From the NCBI GenBank assembly GCA_902826775.1, contig CADEHE010000001.1, positions 633,332 to 697,331 on the forward strand: DNA of 64,000 bases, written 5' to 3'. The translations under genes and the position numbers were made by a program. Positions 43,893-52,905 of the stretch are shown here, piece by piece. Below the pieces are notes generated by a model. The model made no database searches. It saw nothing but the letters and a program-made list of their open reading frames with translations, and was not told where the DNA came from. This DNA is from an uncultured Pseudomonadota bacterium. GTDB taxonomy: Bacteria > Pseudomonadota > Gammaproteobacteria > Burkholderiales > JALYOK01. Position 1 is the first letter of the stretch. Each line of letters begins with the position of its first letter.

Positions 43893-45533
43893 ATGCCGCG
43901 CATGGCAACGTCACTTGGCAGCTTCGATTACATCATTGTCGGCGCCGGCACGGCAGGCTGCGTGCTGGCGAACCGGCTCTCGGCCGATCCCAGCATTCGC
44001 GTCCTCCTGCTCGAAGCGGGCGGCAAGGACGACTGGATTTGGATTCACATTCCGGTCGGTTACTTGTATTGCATCGGCAATCCGCGCACGGATTGGATGT
44101 ACAAGACCGAAGCCGAGCCGGGACTGAACGGCCGCTCGATCGGCTACGCGCGCGGCAAGGTGCTGGGCGGCTGCTCGTCGATCAACGCCATGGTCTACAT
44201 GCGCGGGCAGAAGCGCGACTACGACGAGTGGGCGCAACTCACGGGTGATGCTTCGTGGCGCTGGGACAACGTGCTGCCGGTGTTCAAGCGCAGCGAGGAT
44301 TACCACAAGGGCGCGGACGAGATGCACGGCGCGGGCGGCGAATGGCGCGTCGAGAAGCAGCGCTTGTCATGGGAGTTGTTGGAGACCTGGCGCGATGCGT
44401 GCGCGCAACAAGGCATCGCGAAAATCGACGACTTCAATCGCGGCGACAACGAAGGTTCGAGTTTCTTCGAAGTGAATCAGAAGAAAGGCGTGCGCTGGAA
44501 CGCGACCAAGGCGTTCTTGCGGCCGGTGATGTCGCGGCCGAATCTCACCGTGTTGACCGACTGTTTGGTTAAGAAACTGCGCATCGAAAACAAGCGCGCG
44601 ACGGGAATCGAATTTAGTCAGGGCGTCAGTGCAAACGCGCAAGACCAGTTCGCCGAAGCCCGCATCGAGACCATACTTTCAGCAGGATCCATTGGAAGTC
44701 CTCAGATCATGGAACTGTCAGGGATAGGCAATGCCCAGTATCTGAAAAATCTGGGTATTCCGATCGTGCACGATCTGCCCGGTGTCGGCGAGAATCTGCA
44801 AGATCATCTGCAAGTTCGGCCCGTCTACAAAGTAAAGAACGTTCTCACCATGAACACCTGGGCCAACTCGCTGTTCGGCAAGATGCAGATGGCGCTCATG
44901 TACGCGCTGCAACGACGCGGCCCGCTCACCATGGCGCCGAGCCAACTCGGCACGTTCACCAAGTCCGATCCGAGCTACGCGACCGCCAATATCGAATATC
45001 ACATCCAGCCGCTCTCGCTCGACAAGTTCGGCGATCCGCTGCACGACTTTCCCGCGTTCACGGCATCGGTGTGCAATTTGCGCCCGACCTCGCGCGGCAG
45101 CGTGCGCATCAAGAGCGCCGATCCGCACGCCGCTCCGGCCATCGCACCGAACTATCTATCGACGCAGGAAGACCGCAAAGTCGCCGCCGACTCGCTGCGC
45201 TTAACGCGCAGAATCGTCGCATCACCCGCGCTGGCCAAGTATCAGCCGGAGGAATGGCGTCCGGGCCCCAGCGTGCAAAGCGATGCCGACCTGGCCAAAG
45301 CTGCGGGCGACTTAGGCGCGACGATTTTCCATCCCATCGGCACCTGCAAAATGGGCCGCGCGGATGATCCCATGGCGGTGGTCGATACGCGTCTGCGCGT
45401 GCGCGGCGTCGAGCGGCTGCGTGTGATCGACGCTTCGGTGATGCCGACAATTACTTCCGGTAACACCAATTCGCCGACCATCATGATTGCGGAGCGGGCG
45501 GCGGAAATGTTGAAGGAAGATCGCAGGCAGTGA
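43893..45533 (+). CDS. GMC-family FAD oxidoreductase, second paralogue
   Basis: 546 residues from ATG 43893 (or 543 from 43902). Motifs: YIIVGAGTAGCVLANRLSAD (about 12-31), GKVLGGCSSINAMVYMRGQ (about 86-104), GSIGSPQIMELSGIG (about 266-280) and FHPIGTCKMG (about 480-489) with SGNTNSPTIMIAERAAEML. About 45% of residues in matching motifs agree with the previous protein, so the pair arose by old duplication. A longer in-frame reading starts inside the first GMC gene and is not preferred. Confidence 0.93.
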   Translation: MPRMATSLGSFDYIIVGAGTAGCVLANRLSADPSIRVLLLEAGGKDDWIWIHIPVGYLYCIGNPRTDWMYKTEAEPGLNGRSIGYARGKVLGGCSSINAMVYMRGQKRDYDEWAQLTGDASWRWDNVLPVFKRSEDYHKGADEMHGAGGEWRVEKQRLSWELLETWRDACAQQGIAKIDDFNRGDNEGSSFFEVNQKKGVRWNATKAFLRPVMSRPNLTVLTDCLVKKLRIENKRATGIEFSQGVSANAQDQFAEARIETILSAGSIGSPQIMELSGIGNAQYLKNLGIPIVHDLPGVGENLQDHLQVRPVYKVKNVLTMNTWANSLFGKMQMALMYALQRRGPLTMAPSQLGTFTKSDPSYATANIEYHIQPLSLDKFGDPLHDFPAFTASVCNLRPTSRGSVRIKSADPHAAPAIAPNYLSTQEDRKVAADSLRLTRRIVASPALAKYQPEEWRPGPSVQSDADLAKAAGDLGATIFHPIGTCKMGRADDPMAVVDTRLRVRGVERLRVIDASVMPTITSGNTNSPTIMIAERAAEMLKEDRRQ

Positions 45534-45611
45534 CGTATTGTTTGTCGCGGCGGCTATGAAAGCCAGAGGAACTAGCCCGACGTTGAAGGTCTCATATATA
45601 CTGCCTAGGCT

Positions 45612-46448
45612 ATGTCAAACAGTCAGATACTCGCTCTTAAGATCGGGCAAGACGACTTTCCCTATTTCGAGAACCCGCCTATCGTCGAAACTGTGCTTTC
45701 TGTCCAGTACGATCGGCTACCGTTGGGCTCCGTGCACTTCGGCCTCTACTGGCAAACGATTCGCGAACGTTATCCGAAATGGGAAGAGCAGTCGCCATTG
45801 CTCCCCCAGGTTGAGCAAGTTACCGGGCCTGGTGCCCAAATCCTGCGGCTTGAGTTCCAGCAGCGAACGCCTAGGCTTTGGTTCGTGAATACCGATCAAA
45901 CAGAGATGATTCAGGTTCAGAATGACCGATTCATTAAGAATTGGCGCAAGATCGAAGGCCAAGCATACCCTCGATACGGAGCGGTCATAAAGCCAGCCTT
46001 CGAAGACGACTATCAGAGGTTTGCCGCGTTTCTCACTAGGGAGAGGCTAGGCAACATCAAGATCAACCAGTGCGAGGTGACATACGTCAACCACATAGTC
46101 TCTGGAGATGTCTGGAGCAGGTGGGATGAGATCGATGAGATATTCACCTTTTGCAAGCGATGCGACATCTCTGCGCCTCATCTAGGCGCAACCGAGAACT
46201 TGGGAGTTCAGCTCCGTTTCCCGATCCTCGATACCGCCGAACAATGGATAGGTCGTCTTCATGTTGACATACAACCAGCACTCACTGCGATTGATGGTAA
46301 GCCCATGTACGTGATGCAGCTTACGGCGCGCGGAATGGTTCTTGAGGGCTACGATTTTTTAGATATCGGGCATTGGTGTGTTGTGAAGATGTTTGAGCAG
46401 CTCACCACGCCCAAGATGCACCGAGTCTGGAAGAGAAAAGCAACGTGA
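45612..46448 (+). CDS. TIGR04255-family hypothetical protein
   Basis: 278 residues. FENPPIVETVLSVQYDRLPLG (read here as PPIVETVLSVQYD, about 19-31) and WQTIRERYPKWEEQSPL (about 47-63) match the TIGR04255 family. FVNTDQTEMIQVQNDRFIKNW (about 95-115) is also typical. Family function is unknown, but members occur in scattered accessory loci. Its stop overlaps the next gene. Base composition is visibly less GC-rich than the GMC genes before it. Confidence 0.75.
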   Translation: MSNSQILALKIGQDDFPYFENPPIVETVLSVQYDRLPLGSVHFGLYWQTIRERYPKWEEQSPLLPQVEQVTGPGAQILRLEFQQRTPRLWFVNTDQTEMIQVQNDRFIKNWRKIEGQAYPRYGAVIKPAFEDDYQRFAAFLTRERLGNIKINQCEVTYVNHIVSGDVWSRWDEIDEIFTFCKRCDISAPHLGATENLGVQLRFPILDTAEQWIGRLHVDIQPALTAIDGKPMYVMQLTARGMVLEGYDFLDIGHWCVVKMFEQLTTPKMHRVWKRKAT

Positions 46449-46996
46449 GCGCTATAGCGTCGGATATTCACGGCGGAGCATCAGCTTTTGCTCGCGCCCT
46501 AAGACACGAGATCGGTACTGTTCGTATTCAGCATAGCGACGGGTTTGCACGCCGGAACGTCACTATCGCCAGCGAGGCGGAATTTGGCCGCATAGTAGTA
46601 GTACTGGGTGTGCATGAAGTTGCACTTATCTATCGGCGGGGCGAAAGACTGCCGCAATGGCTCGCGCCAGTGCTTCGTTCGCTGGAAGAGCGCTGGGGAA
46701 AAGAACCAGGATGGGATAGTTACGGGGCCAAACCCACCGACCTCAAACATGCGCAACGCCTGCTGGACTGTCTGCTGGTGGTCATGGAGGACGCGTCCAC
46801 TCCGCCGACTATCACGCCTTTGTCAGATAGCGGCCTACAAGCTGAGTGGCACAAAGCTGATGGAGACCTAGAGATTGTCGTCTCTGCTGATGAACCGGAA
46901 CGGTACTACTACTACGACGCGCTGACAGAAAAAGAAGAGGGGGGGGAAACAAAAAAGCAAACCCTGAGGTTGAAAGACCTCATTCGGCGGTTTTGA
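46445..46996 (+). CDS. Hypothetical protein, second gene of the TIGR04255 operon
   Basis: 183 residues from GTG 46445, overlapping the previous stop by 4 bp (GTGA). LEERWGKEPGWDSYGAKP (about 77-94) and PPTITPLSDSGLQAEWHKADGDLEI (about 117-141) are seen in other TIGR04255-linked hypothetical proteins. No catalytic motif or membrane segment. A run of eight G at 46939-46946 could be a slippage site. Function unknown. Confidence 0.65.
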   Translation: MSAIASDIHGGASAFARALRHEIGTVRIQHSDGFARRNVTIASEAEFGRIVVVLGVHEVALIYRRGERLPQWLAPVLRSLEERWGKEPGWDSYGAKPTDLKHAQRLLDCLLVVMEDASTPPTITPLSDSGLQAEWHKADGDLEIVVSADEPERYYYYDALTEKEEGGETKKQTLRLKDLIRRF

Positions 46997-47008
46997 CGGA
47001 GTCGCTAC

Positions 47009-47401
47009 TTGGGGGAGCCAGCCGAAAGAGACGATCTAACGATCCCTGACAGCGATCGGCTTTTTCGCCGAATTCCCCCGAATCAGTTGTTTAGATGCGA
47101 AGATGGATCCCAGCGACCATCCTCTGCCAATTTCAAGACTGAAAAAATGTCGGTAAACGTTGAGTCTCTCATGGTCGAGCAGGGTCGACCGCCAGCGGAC
47201 ACCCTTCGGAACCGTCCAAACGACTACCTAACCTCGATCGTCGCCGGAAATGTACGCAAGTTTCAGTTGCCTATAGTAAAAGACACTGAACCGCCCAACG
47301 ATCCAGCTCATGGACTTGTGCTCGGAAAGAAGAAGGACAGTTTCGCCAATGCTATGGTCAGAACCCACATTTGGATTGTCGCTCCACCAAAATCGAAATG
47401 A
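47009..47401 (+). CDS. Hypothetical protein, third gene of the TIGR04255 operon
   Basis: 130 residues from TTG 47009 with GGAG upstream. DRLFRRIPPNQLF (about 16-28), RPSSANFKTEKMSVNVESL (about 36-54) and DPAHGLVLGKKKDSFANAMV (about 98-117) form a pattern I associate with small hypothetical proteins of accessory loci; I cannot name the family. It completes a tight three-gene operon. Confidence 0.6.
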   Translation: MGEPAERDDLTIPDSDRLFRRIPPNQLFRCEDGSQRPSSANFKTEKMSVNVESLMVEQGRPPADTLRNRPNDYLTSIVAGNVRKFQLPIVKDTEPPNDPAHGLVLGKKKDSFANAMVRTHIWIVAPPKSK

Positions 47402-47497
47402 CGCGTCCGTTGGTCAGGCGAACCCAGCAATCCCTACAAAGCCGGTCAAATACAATTTGCCGTTGACATCTAATGCAGTTACCCGGACGCTTGAGGT

Positions 47498-47788
47498 ATG
47501 AGAACCACGCTTGATATCGCCGACGATGTCTTGCGAGCAGTCAAAGAGCGCTCTCGCCGCGAAGAGAAGACGATCGGACAAGTAATATCCGAACTCGCGC
47601 GAAGTGCTTTGACTGCGCCACGCGCACCTAACCACGTGCGTGCACCGAGATCGCGCTTCGGCTTTCGACCGTTTGCCACGCGTGGTGGAATCATCACCAA
47701 CGAGTTAATCGACGCATTGCGCGAGGATGCGCTTGAGCCGCGCGCCGCTCGCGGAGTCGGCAAAGTAGGGCGCGGCACACGTTGTTAA
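47498..47788 (+). CDS. Orphan VapB-like ribbon-helix-helix antitoxin
   Basis: 96 residues. MRTTLDIADDVLRAVKERS then KTIGQVISELARSALT (about 1-39) is a ribbon-helix-helix antitoxin, and FGFRPFATRGGIITNELIDALRED (about 54-77) is the typical toxin-binding tail. The last 19 residues are basic and unlike the family. No PIN toxin follows: the next gene is an amidohydrolase. It is probably a remnant of a vapBC pair whose toxin was lost, or an antitoxin acting on a distant toxin. Confidence 0.7.
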   Translation: MRTTLDIADDVLRAVKERSRREEKTIGQVISELARSALTAPRAPNHVRAPRSRFGFRPFATRGGIITNELIDALREDALEPRAARGVGKVGRGTRC

Positions 47789-47859
47789 GAAGGCGGCGTC
47801 GAGAGCAGCGTAGGCATGGTTGCTCAGTTGCCGGTACCCCGCTTATCGAGGAGTTCGCA

Positions 47860-49323
47860 ATGCAACGAAATGACCACGGATTCTCATTACAGCCCGGCAT
47901 GCAGCAAGGCGACGAAACCGAATCGCCCATCCCGACGCGCCTCGTTTCCAACGAAGAATTCCCGCCGTTGCCGCAAACACCGCAACAGCGGGAAGTCGAG
48001 CAACGTATCCTGTTGGCGGCCGACGCGCTGGCGCCACGCTTGGGTTTAAGCCGACGCCAATTTCTGCGCACCAGCGGCGGAATGGCAACGGCGTTTCTAG
48101 CGATGAATGCGGTGTTCGGGCGCTTCTTTTCGGTCTCCGACGCGGAGGCGGTGGAAATCGAAGCGGCGCGGGAGGCCGCGGGCGAGCCGGGATTTATTTT
48201 CGACGTGCAGTTGCACTACGTTGGCGCGGCGTACGATCCGACTGACGCCGAGGCGCAGCGCAAAGGCGCGGTCAGCAAACCGGGGTTGATGGGCTTGCGC
48301 AAACGTGCGCAGCGCTTCAATCCGAAACTCGCGGGCGATAGCGGCACGCTGGCGGATTTGTCGTGGCAGAACTTTATCAAGGAAGTGTTTCTCGATAGCC
48401 AAACTTCCATCGGGCTGATCTCCACGCCGCCGGGGCCGTACCCGAACGAAGCAGTGGTGCCACCCAAGGAAATGACGCTGTTCCGCGACGAGATCAACCG
48501 CATCACGCGCTCGCGCCGCATGCTCTCGCACGGCTTGGTGACGCCGCAGTTAGGGCAAACCGATCTCGATTTCATGGAAATGCAGGCCGAACAACTGAAG
48601 ATCGACGCTTGGAAAGCCTACACCGGCGCTTGCCCGAAAGGCTTCGAGCACGGCTGGTTCGTCGACGACGAAAAGATCGCTTACCCGATGCTGGAAAAAA
48701 TGCGCAAACTGGGGATCAAGCGCTTCTGCATCCACAAAGGCTTGCCGCTCGGGCCGGTGGCGGACTACAACCATCCGCGCGATTTGATTCAAGCGGCCAA
48801 GGATTTTCCGGATATCGACTTCATGGTCTATCACTCGGGCCTGCTCAACGTCACCGCGCCGAAGCCCAGCGGCGAGGTGCCGTGGACGACCGAGTTTTGC
48901 GAGATGAAGAAGAAGGAGCCCGGCATCAAGAACATCTACATGGAACTCGGCTCGACCTTCGCGCAGCTCGTCTCCACCAACCCCGCCGCCTGCGCGCACT
49001 TGCTCGGCCAGATGATCGCCGCCTTCGGCGCCGATCATGTGCTGTGGGGCACGGACTCGATCTGGTACGGCACGCCGCAGTGGCAGATCGAAGCGATGCG
49101 CCGCTTCGAAATCCCCGCAGATCTGGTGGATAAGCACGGCTACGCGCCGCTGACCAAGGCGGTGAAGGAGCAGATTTTCGGCTTGAACGCGGCCAAGGTG
49201 TTCAACGTTGATGTCGCTGCCAAGCGCAACGAGATACCGGCGGATTTCCTGACGCAGATGAAGATGGCGTATCTGGATGAGGGCGCAAGCCCGAGCCATC
49301 GGTGGTATGGGTGGGTGGTATAA
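47860..49323 (+). CDS. Tat-exported amidohydrolase (amidohydrolase 2 family)
   Basis: 487 residues from ATG 47860 with GAGGAG upstream. A Tat signal (SRRQFLRTSGGMATAFLAMNAVFG, about 64-87) sits after an unusual 60-residue hydrophilic leader. The catalytic TIM-barrel (about 105-470) shows FDVQLHYVG in place of the usual DxHxH start, then FCIHKGLP, MVYHSGLL (His about 325) and the metal Asp in LWGTDSIW (about 405). It resembles amidohydrolases of the decarboxylase/hydratase group. The substrate is unknown. Confidence 0.85.
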   Translation: MQRNDHGFSLQPGMQQGDETESPIPTRLVSNEEFPPLPQTPQQREVEQRILLAADALAPRLGLSRRQFLRTSGGMATAFLAMNAVFGRFFSVSDAEAVEIEAAREAAGEPGFIFDVQLHYVGAAYDPTDAEAQRKGAVSKPGLMGLRKRAQRFNPKLAGDSGTLADLSWQNFIKEVFLDSQTSIGLISTPPGPYPNEAVVPPKEMTLFRDEINRITRSRRMLSHGLVTPQLGQTDLDFMEMQAEQLKIDAWKAYTGACPKGFEHGWFVDDEKIAYPMLEKMRKLGIKRFCIHKGLPLGPVADYNHPRDLIQAAKDFPDIDFMVYHSGLLNVTAPKPSGEVPWTTEFCEMKKKEPGIKNIYMELGSTFAQLVSTNPAACAHLLGQMIAAFGADHVLWGTDSIWYGTPQWQIEAMRRFEIPADLVDKHGYAPLTKAVKEQIFGLNAAKVFNVDVAAKRNEIPADFLTQMKMAYLDEGASPSHRWYGWVV

Positions 49324-49325
49324 AA

Positions 49326-49350
49326 GGCGCGGGGGAACCCCCTGCCCCCG
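49326..49350. repeat. 25-bp GC-rich dispersed repeat, copy 1
   Basis: This segment is repeated exactly, in reverse orientation, at 55606-55630. It contains a small palindrome (GGGGG-AA-CCCCC). It starts 3 bp after the amidohydrolase stop and may act as its 3'-end structure. Confidence 0.7.
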
Positions 49351-49448
49351 CGCTTGTGCTACATGAGTCGTGCCTATCGAGAGCGCGCTTTGCGCGCCGA
49401 CTAAAGGGTGCCGACAATAGGTGAGCAACGCACCGAAAAAGGATAATC

Positions 49449-50129
49449 GTGATTCGCTTCTTCTACAACAACGCCCCCAACCCGATGAAAGTCGCCCTCC
49501 TGCTCGAGGAGTTGGGCGAAAAGTACGAACCCGTTCCGGTGGATACGCGCAAGGGCGAGCAACATAAGCCCGAGTTTCTTGCGATCAATCCCAACGCCAA
49601 AGTGCCGGTCATCGTCGACGATGGCGTAATCGTGTTCGATAGCAACGCCATCTTGCTGTACTTGGCGGAGAAGGCCAACAGATTCCTTCCAGCAGGCAAC
49701 GCGCCTGCCGCGCGCGGGCCGCTGCTGTCGTGGCTGATGTTCGTTGCGAGCGGTATCGGCCCGTACTCGGGCCAAGCCGTCCATTTTCGCGTCTACGCGC
49801 CGCCTAACGACTACGCGCTCAAGCGCTACGATTTCGAAGCCGCCCGCCATTGGCAGATACTCGACGATCGGCTGGCGCAGCAGCCTTACATGCTTGGCTC
49901 GACCTATACCATCGTCGACATGGCAGTTTGGGGCTGGGCGCGCTTGATTCCGACCGTGATGGGCGGCCCGGAAGCGTGGGCGCGATTTCCCAACGTGAAG
50001 CGGCTACTCGACGAGATCAGCGCTCGACCCGCTGCCGCCGGAGTGGAGCGGCTGCGCAACCTGCATACGTTCAAGACCGAGAACGACGACGAGGCGCGGC
50101 GCAATATGTTTCGGCACCTTGTTAAGTAA
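49449..50129 (+). CDS. Glutathione S-transferase family protein
   Basis: 226 residues from GTG. Thioredoxin-fold domain about 1-80 with NNAPNPMKVALLLEELGEKY, NPNAKVPVIVDDG and FDSNAILLYLAEK; helical domain about 85-215 with YDFEAARHWQILDDRL and STYTIVDMAVWGWARL. This YfcG/Ure2-like arrangement suggests disulfide-bond or thiol chemistry, not classical detoxification, but the substrate is unknown. Confidence 0.92.
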   Translation: MIRFFYNNAPNPMKVALLLEELGEKYEPVPVDTRKGEQHKPEFLAINPNAKVPVIVDDGVIVFDSNAILLYLAEKANRFLPAGNAPAARGPLLSWLMFVASGIGPYSGQAVHFRVYAPPNDYALKRYDFEAARHWQILDDRLAQQPYMLGSTYTIVDMAVWGWARLIPTVMGGPEAWARFPNVKRLLDEISARPAAAGVERLRNLHTFKTENDDEARRNMFRHLVK

Positions 50130-50139
50130 GCAGCCACGA

Positions 50140-50562
50140 TTACCCATCGGCGCGCTCGAAAACGAGTGGCTGATCATTAGCGCATGCCCAGTTCGCGATT
50201 TCTGCGCCTAGGGTATTCAAGGAGGCGGCTTCAACCAAAACAGAGAACTGGCTGCGCGCGCATAGCTGGGGAGCAGCGTTTCTCTGCACCGAGAGTTCGA
50301 GCGCGGAGTGCCCTAGCGAGTCGTATAAATACGCGCGGAGCTTGAGCCAGCAGTAAGCATTTGCCTGCGTTGAACCGACTTCCAAAACCGCTTCATCCGT
50401 GACGGATGAAGGAAAGTTCTTCAAGCGCTCCGCGAAGGCTTGAAGTTCGTTGGGATATACGTATATGTCTTGAGTGGCTGAATAGCCATTCCCTTCGAGA
50501 AATACCTCGACTTGGAGCATTCCATCGGTGTCTGACCAAAGGCGATCTAGCGAGAGCCGCAT
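50140..50562 (-). CDS. Hypothetical cytoplasmic protein
   Basis: 140 residues, family not recognised. It reads as an alpha/beta mixture: QVEVFLEGNGYSATQDIYVYPNELQAFAERLKNFPS (about 17-52) then NAYCWLKLRAYLYDSLGHSALELSVQRN (about 68-95). No signal peptide or membrane helix. It starts 9 bp after the esterase gene stop and is probably co-transcribed with it. Base use is somewhat less GC-rich than its neighbours. Confidence 0.6.
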   Translation of the reverse strand: MRLSLDRLWSDTDGMLQVEVFLEGNGYSATQDIYVYPNELQAFAERLKNFPSSVTDEAVLEVGSTQANAYCWLKLRAYLYDSLGHSALELSVQRNAAPQLCARSQFSVLVEAASLNTLGAEIANWACANDQPLVFERADG

Positions 50563-50571
50563 TTTCCCCGG

Positions 50572-51885
50572 CTAATCCGCAATCGCCTGATAAACCAGCG
50601 TCTTGAACAGCTTGCGGTAATACTGCCGCATCGGCCCGCTCGCTTGCGACATGTAGACGCCGACCAATTCTTCTTTCGGATCGACCCAGAAGTAAGTGCC
50701 GGCGTAGCCGCCCCACATGAATTCGCCGCTGGAGCCGGGCACGGCGGCGATGCCGGGGCCTTGGCGCACGGCGAAGCCGAGGCCAAAGGTGTAGCCGGGG
50801 ACGCCGAGCAGTAACTCGCCCGGCGTGACCGGCGCGCTGATGCGCGTGCCGAGGTGATCGGAGGTCATGAGCGCGACCGTCGGCCGGCTCAGGATGCGCG
50901 CGCCGTCGAGTTGGCCGCCGTTAAGCAGCATTTGGCCGAAGCGCAAATAATCGCTCGCGGTGCCGACCGCACCCGCGCCGCCGGAATCGTTTTTCGGCTG
51001 GGCAGAGACGTCGATCAAGTTGTAAGGCAAGCCGGATACTGGATCGACCGGCAGCGGCTGCGCCAGCCGTTTGAGTTTGTCGGGCGCGGCCCAAAAGCCG
51101 GTGTCGGCCATCTTCAGCGGTGCGAACAGGCGCTCGCTCAAGAAGTCCCCCATGCGCTTGCCGGCGGCGGCTTCCACCACGCGTCCAAGCAGGTCCGAGG
51201 CGAGGCTGTATTCCCATACCATGCCGGGCTGATGTGCGAGCGGTGCAGCGGCGAGGCGCTCGACCTGCTCGGCCGGGGTCATGTCGCGGCTATCGAACTC
51301 GCGCGCGCCGGGGTTGAACAGCGCGGCCTTGGTGTAAGCCTCTTTGACCGGCGCGTTGGCGGTGATTTCGCCGTACGCCAAACCGGCGGTGTGGCGCAGC
51401 AGATCGTAAACCGTCATTTCGCGCTCGGCCGGCACCTTGGCGTACGTTACTTTGGCGAATTCGGCATCGGCCTTGGCGACGCTCACTTGCAGGCCCTTCA
51501 TCTGCGGCAGGTACTTCGAGACCGGATCGGTCAACACCAGTTTGCCGTCTTCCACCAGCATCATCGCCGCCACCGAAACCAGCGGCTTCGACATGCTGTA
51601 AAGCCGGAAAAGCGCATCGCGCGGCATCGGTGTGCCGCGTTCTTTGTCTTGCATGCCGAGCGCTTGATCGAACACCAGCCGGCCTTTGCGTGCAACCAGC
51701 ATCACCACGCCGGGCAGCTTGCCTTGCTCGATTTCGCGCTTGAACACTTCCGTGATGACTGCCAGGCGTTGGGCGGACATGCCCGCTTGCGCCGGCTCGC
51801 CGCGCGCCGGATCGGCCGCAACTGCTGCGACCGCAGTGAATAGGCACACTGTGCCGATCAGGCGGCGCGGAAACTTTGCCAACAT
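50572..51885 (-). CDS. Family VIII carboxylesterase / beta-lactamase-like serine hydrolase
   Basis: 437 residues from ATG 51885. Signal peptide about 1-24 (ending VAA). The nucleophile motif is S97-M-S-K100 (LYSMSKPLVSVAAMML). The second motif is YSLASDLLG, where YSL replaces YSN: this marks family VIII esterases (EstB type), and the C-terminal MWGGYAGTYFWVDP fits. It should hydrolyse short esters in the periplasm. This distinguishes it from the YSN enzyme at 26635. Confidence 0.9.
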   Translation of the reverse strand: MLAKFPRRLIGTVCLFTAVAAVAADPARGEPAQAGMSAQRLAVITEVFKREIEQGKLPGVVMLVARKGRLVFDQALGMQDKERGTPMPRDALFRLYSMSKPLVSVAAMMLVEDGKLVLTDPVSKYLPQMKGLQVSVAKADAEFAKVTYAKVPAEREMTVYDLLRHTAGLAYGEITANAPVKEAYTKAALFNPGAREFDSRDMTPAEQVERLAAAPLAHQPGMVWEYSLASDLLGRVVEAAAGKRMGDFLSERLFAPLKMADTGFWAAPDKLKRLAQPLPVDPVSGLPYNLIDVSAQPKNDSGGAGAVGTASDYLRFGQMLLNGGQLDGARILSRPTVALMTSDHLGTRISAPVTPGELLLGVPGYTFGLGFAVRQGPGIAAVPGSSGEFMWGGYAGTYFWVDPKEELVGVYMSQASGPMRQYYRKLFKTLVYQAIAD

Positions 51886-51938
51886 GGGATTGCCTGGGCG
51901 AATATTGGATGGCGCCAATATACCCGAGCGTGCGCCTT

Positions 51939-52409
51939 CTAGGCGGGGGACGACCTCAGCCCATATGCCTTACCGCCGCGAAACAAAAACTCTGCCCGCA
52001 ATATCGCCTCGCCCTCCTGTTTCGGGAAGGTGAAGCCGACCACTTCGATGGTTTCGCCTGGCTTGATCGGTTCGACCTTCCAGGCTTCCATGCGCGTCAG
52101 CGGCGCCAGCTCGATCTCCCATTTGCGGTCCTTGCGCGTGGGCAGCTTGGTCTTAGCGAGGAGGGCGGCGGCATCAAGGGAGGTTTGCTGGGCGGGCACG
52201 CTGCGCGCGGCGAGATCGCGCGGCAGAGCGAGATCGGCGGCAAGCTCGATATCGAGCTCCACGTGCGGGTTGGCCCACTTCACTTCGCGCACGACGCCAC
52301 GCAGGTAAAGGGGCTGGCCTTGGTCGAACGAACTCCAGCCGTGATGCGCATAAGCGCGATGAGCGAGGGCGGAAAGGCCCGTGGCGAGCAAGAAATGGCG
52401 TCGGTTCAT
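51939..52409 (-). CDS. DUF6152 exported protein
   Basis: 156 residues. A Tat-like signal (NRRHFLLATGLSALAHRAYAHH, about 2-23) is followed by the family pattern HHGWSSFDQGQPLYLRGVVREVKWANPHVELDI (about 22-54, read in parts). The fold is probably a small OB-like barrel. Function unknown. It lies 22 bp after the DUF6644-like membrane gene, the usual partner of DUF6152, and likely forms an operon with it. Confidence 0.8.
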   Translation of the reverse strand: MNRRHFLLATGLSALAHRAYAHHGWSSFDQGQPLYLRGVVREVKWANPHVELDIELAADLALPRDLAARSVPAQQTSLDAAALLAKTKLPTRKDRKWEIELAPLTRMEAWKVEPIKPGETIEVVGFTFPKQEGEAILRAEFLFRGGKAYGLRSSPA

Positions 52410-52431
52410 GTTGTTTCCAGTTTAGAGTGAC

Positions 52432-52860
52432 TCACACGTAGGCGATCAGCCGTCCGCAACTGAGCACGGCGATCCAAACAATAAACGAGGCCAGGACTTG
52501 CGAGCGCGCCAGCCTATCGTTGAGCTGCAACGATCCGCGTGCATGAAACCACGCCGCGTTGCCGCCCGCGATCATGAGGAACAGCATTTTCCATTTGAAG
52601 GCTGGGTTGGCCAGGAGTTCCAGCGCCTGTGTGGCGAACATGGTCAAGCCGCTAACCACCGCCAGCGCGAAGCCCAGCACCGACAGCGGCAGCGCCAGCC
52701 GTGCCAGTGCGGCAAGATCAATGGCCTTGCCGGCGCCGAGCACGCGCGCTTCGAAACAAACCAGGTTGCCGAGCAGCATGGCGATACCCACGAGGTGCAC
52801 GATCTCCAGAATCGGGTAGGCCCAAGCTGACTGCGTCAGGTAGGCGATGCCGGGGTTCAT
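52432..52860 (-). CDS. DUF6644-like four-helix membrane protein
   Basis: 142 residues with four hydrophobic helices (about 10-35, 50-75, 85-105 and 120-140). EIVHLVGIAMLLGNLVCFEARVLG (about 19-42) and WKMLFLMIAGGNAAWFH (about 89-105) carry conserved His and resemble b-type haem helices (inference). It lies just upstream of DUF6152 on the same strand. Function unknown. Confidence 0.75.
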   Translation of the reverse strand: MNPGIAYLTQSAWAYPILEIVHLVGIAMLLGNLVCFEARVLGAGKAIDLAALARLALPLSVLGFALAVVSGLTMFATQALELLANPAFKWKMLFLMIAGGNAAWFHARGSLQLNDRLARSQVLASFIVWIAVLSCGRLIAYV

Positions 52861-52905
52861 GCGAGTATTATCGAGCGATCGAATCCCCGATGGAAGGAGC
52901 CGCCG

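Noticed and set aside
50854-51843. 329-codon plus-strand frame
   Set aside because: Antisense shadow of the family VIII esterase; arginine, histidine and glutamine dominate and no domain is seen.
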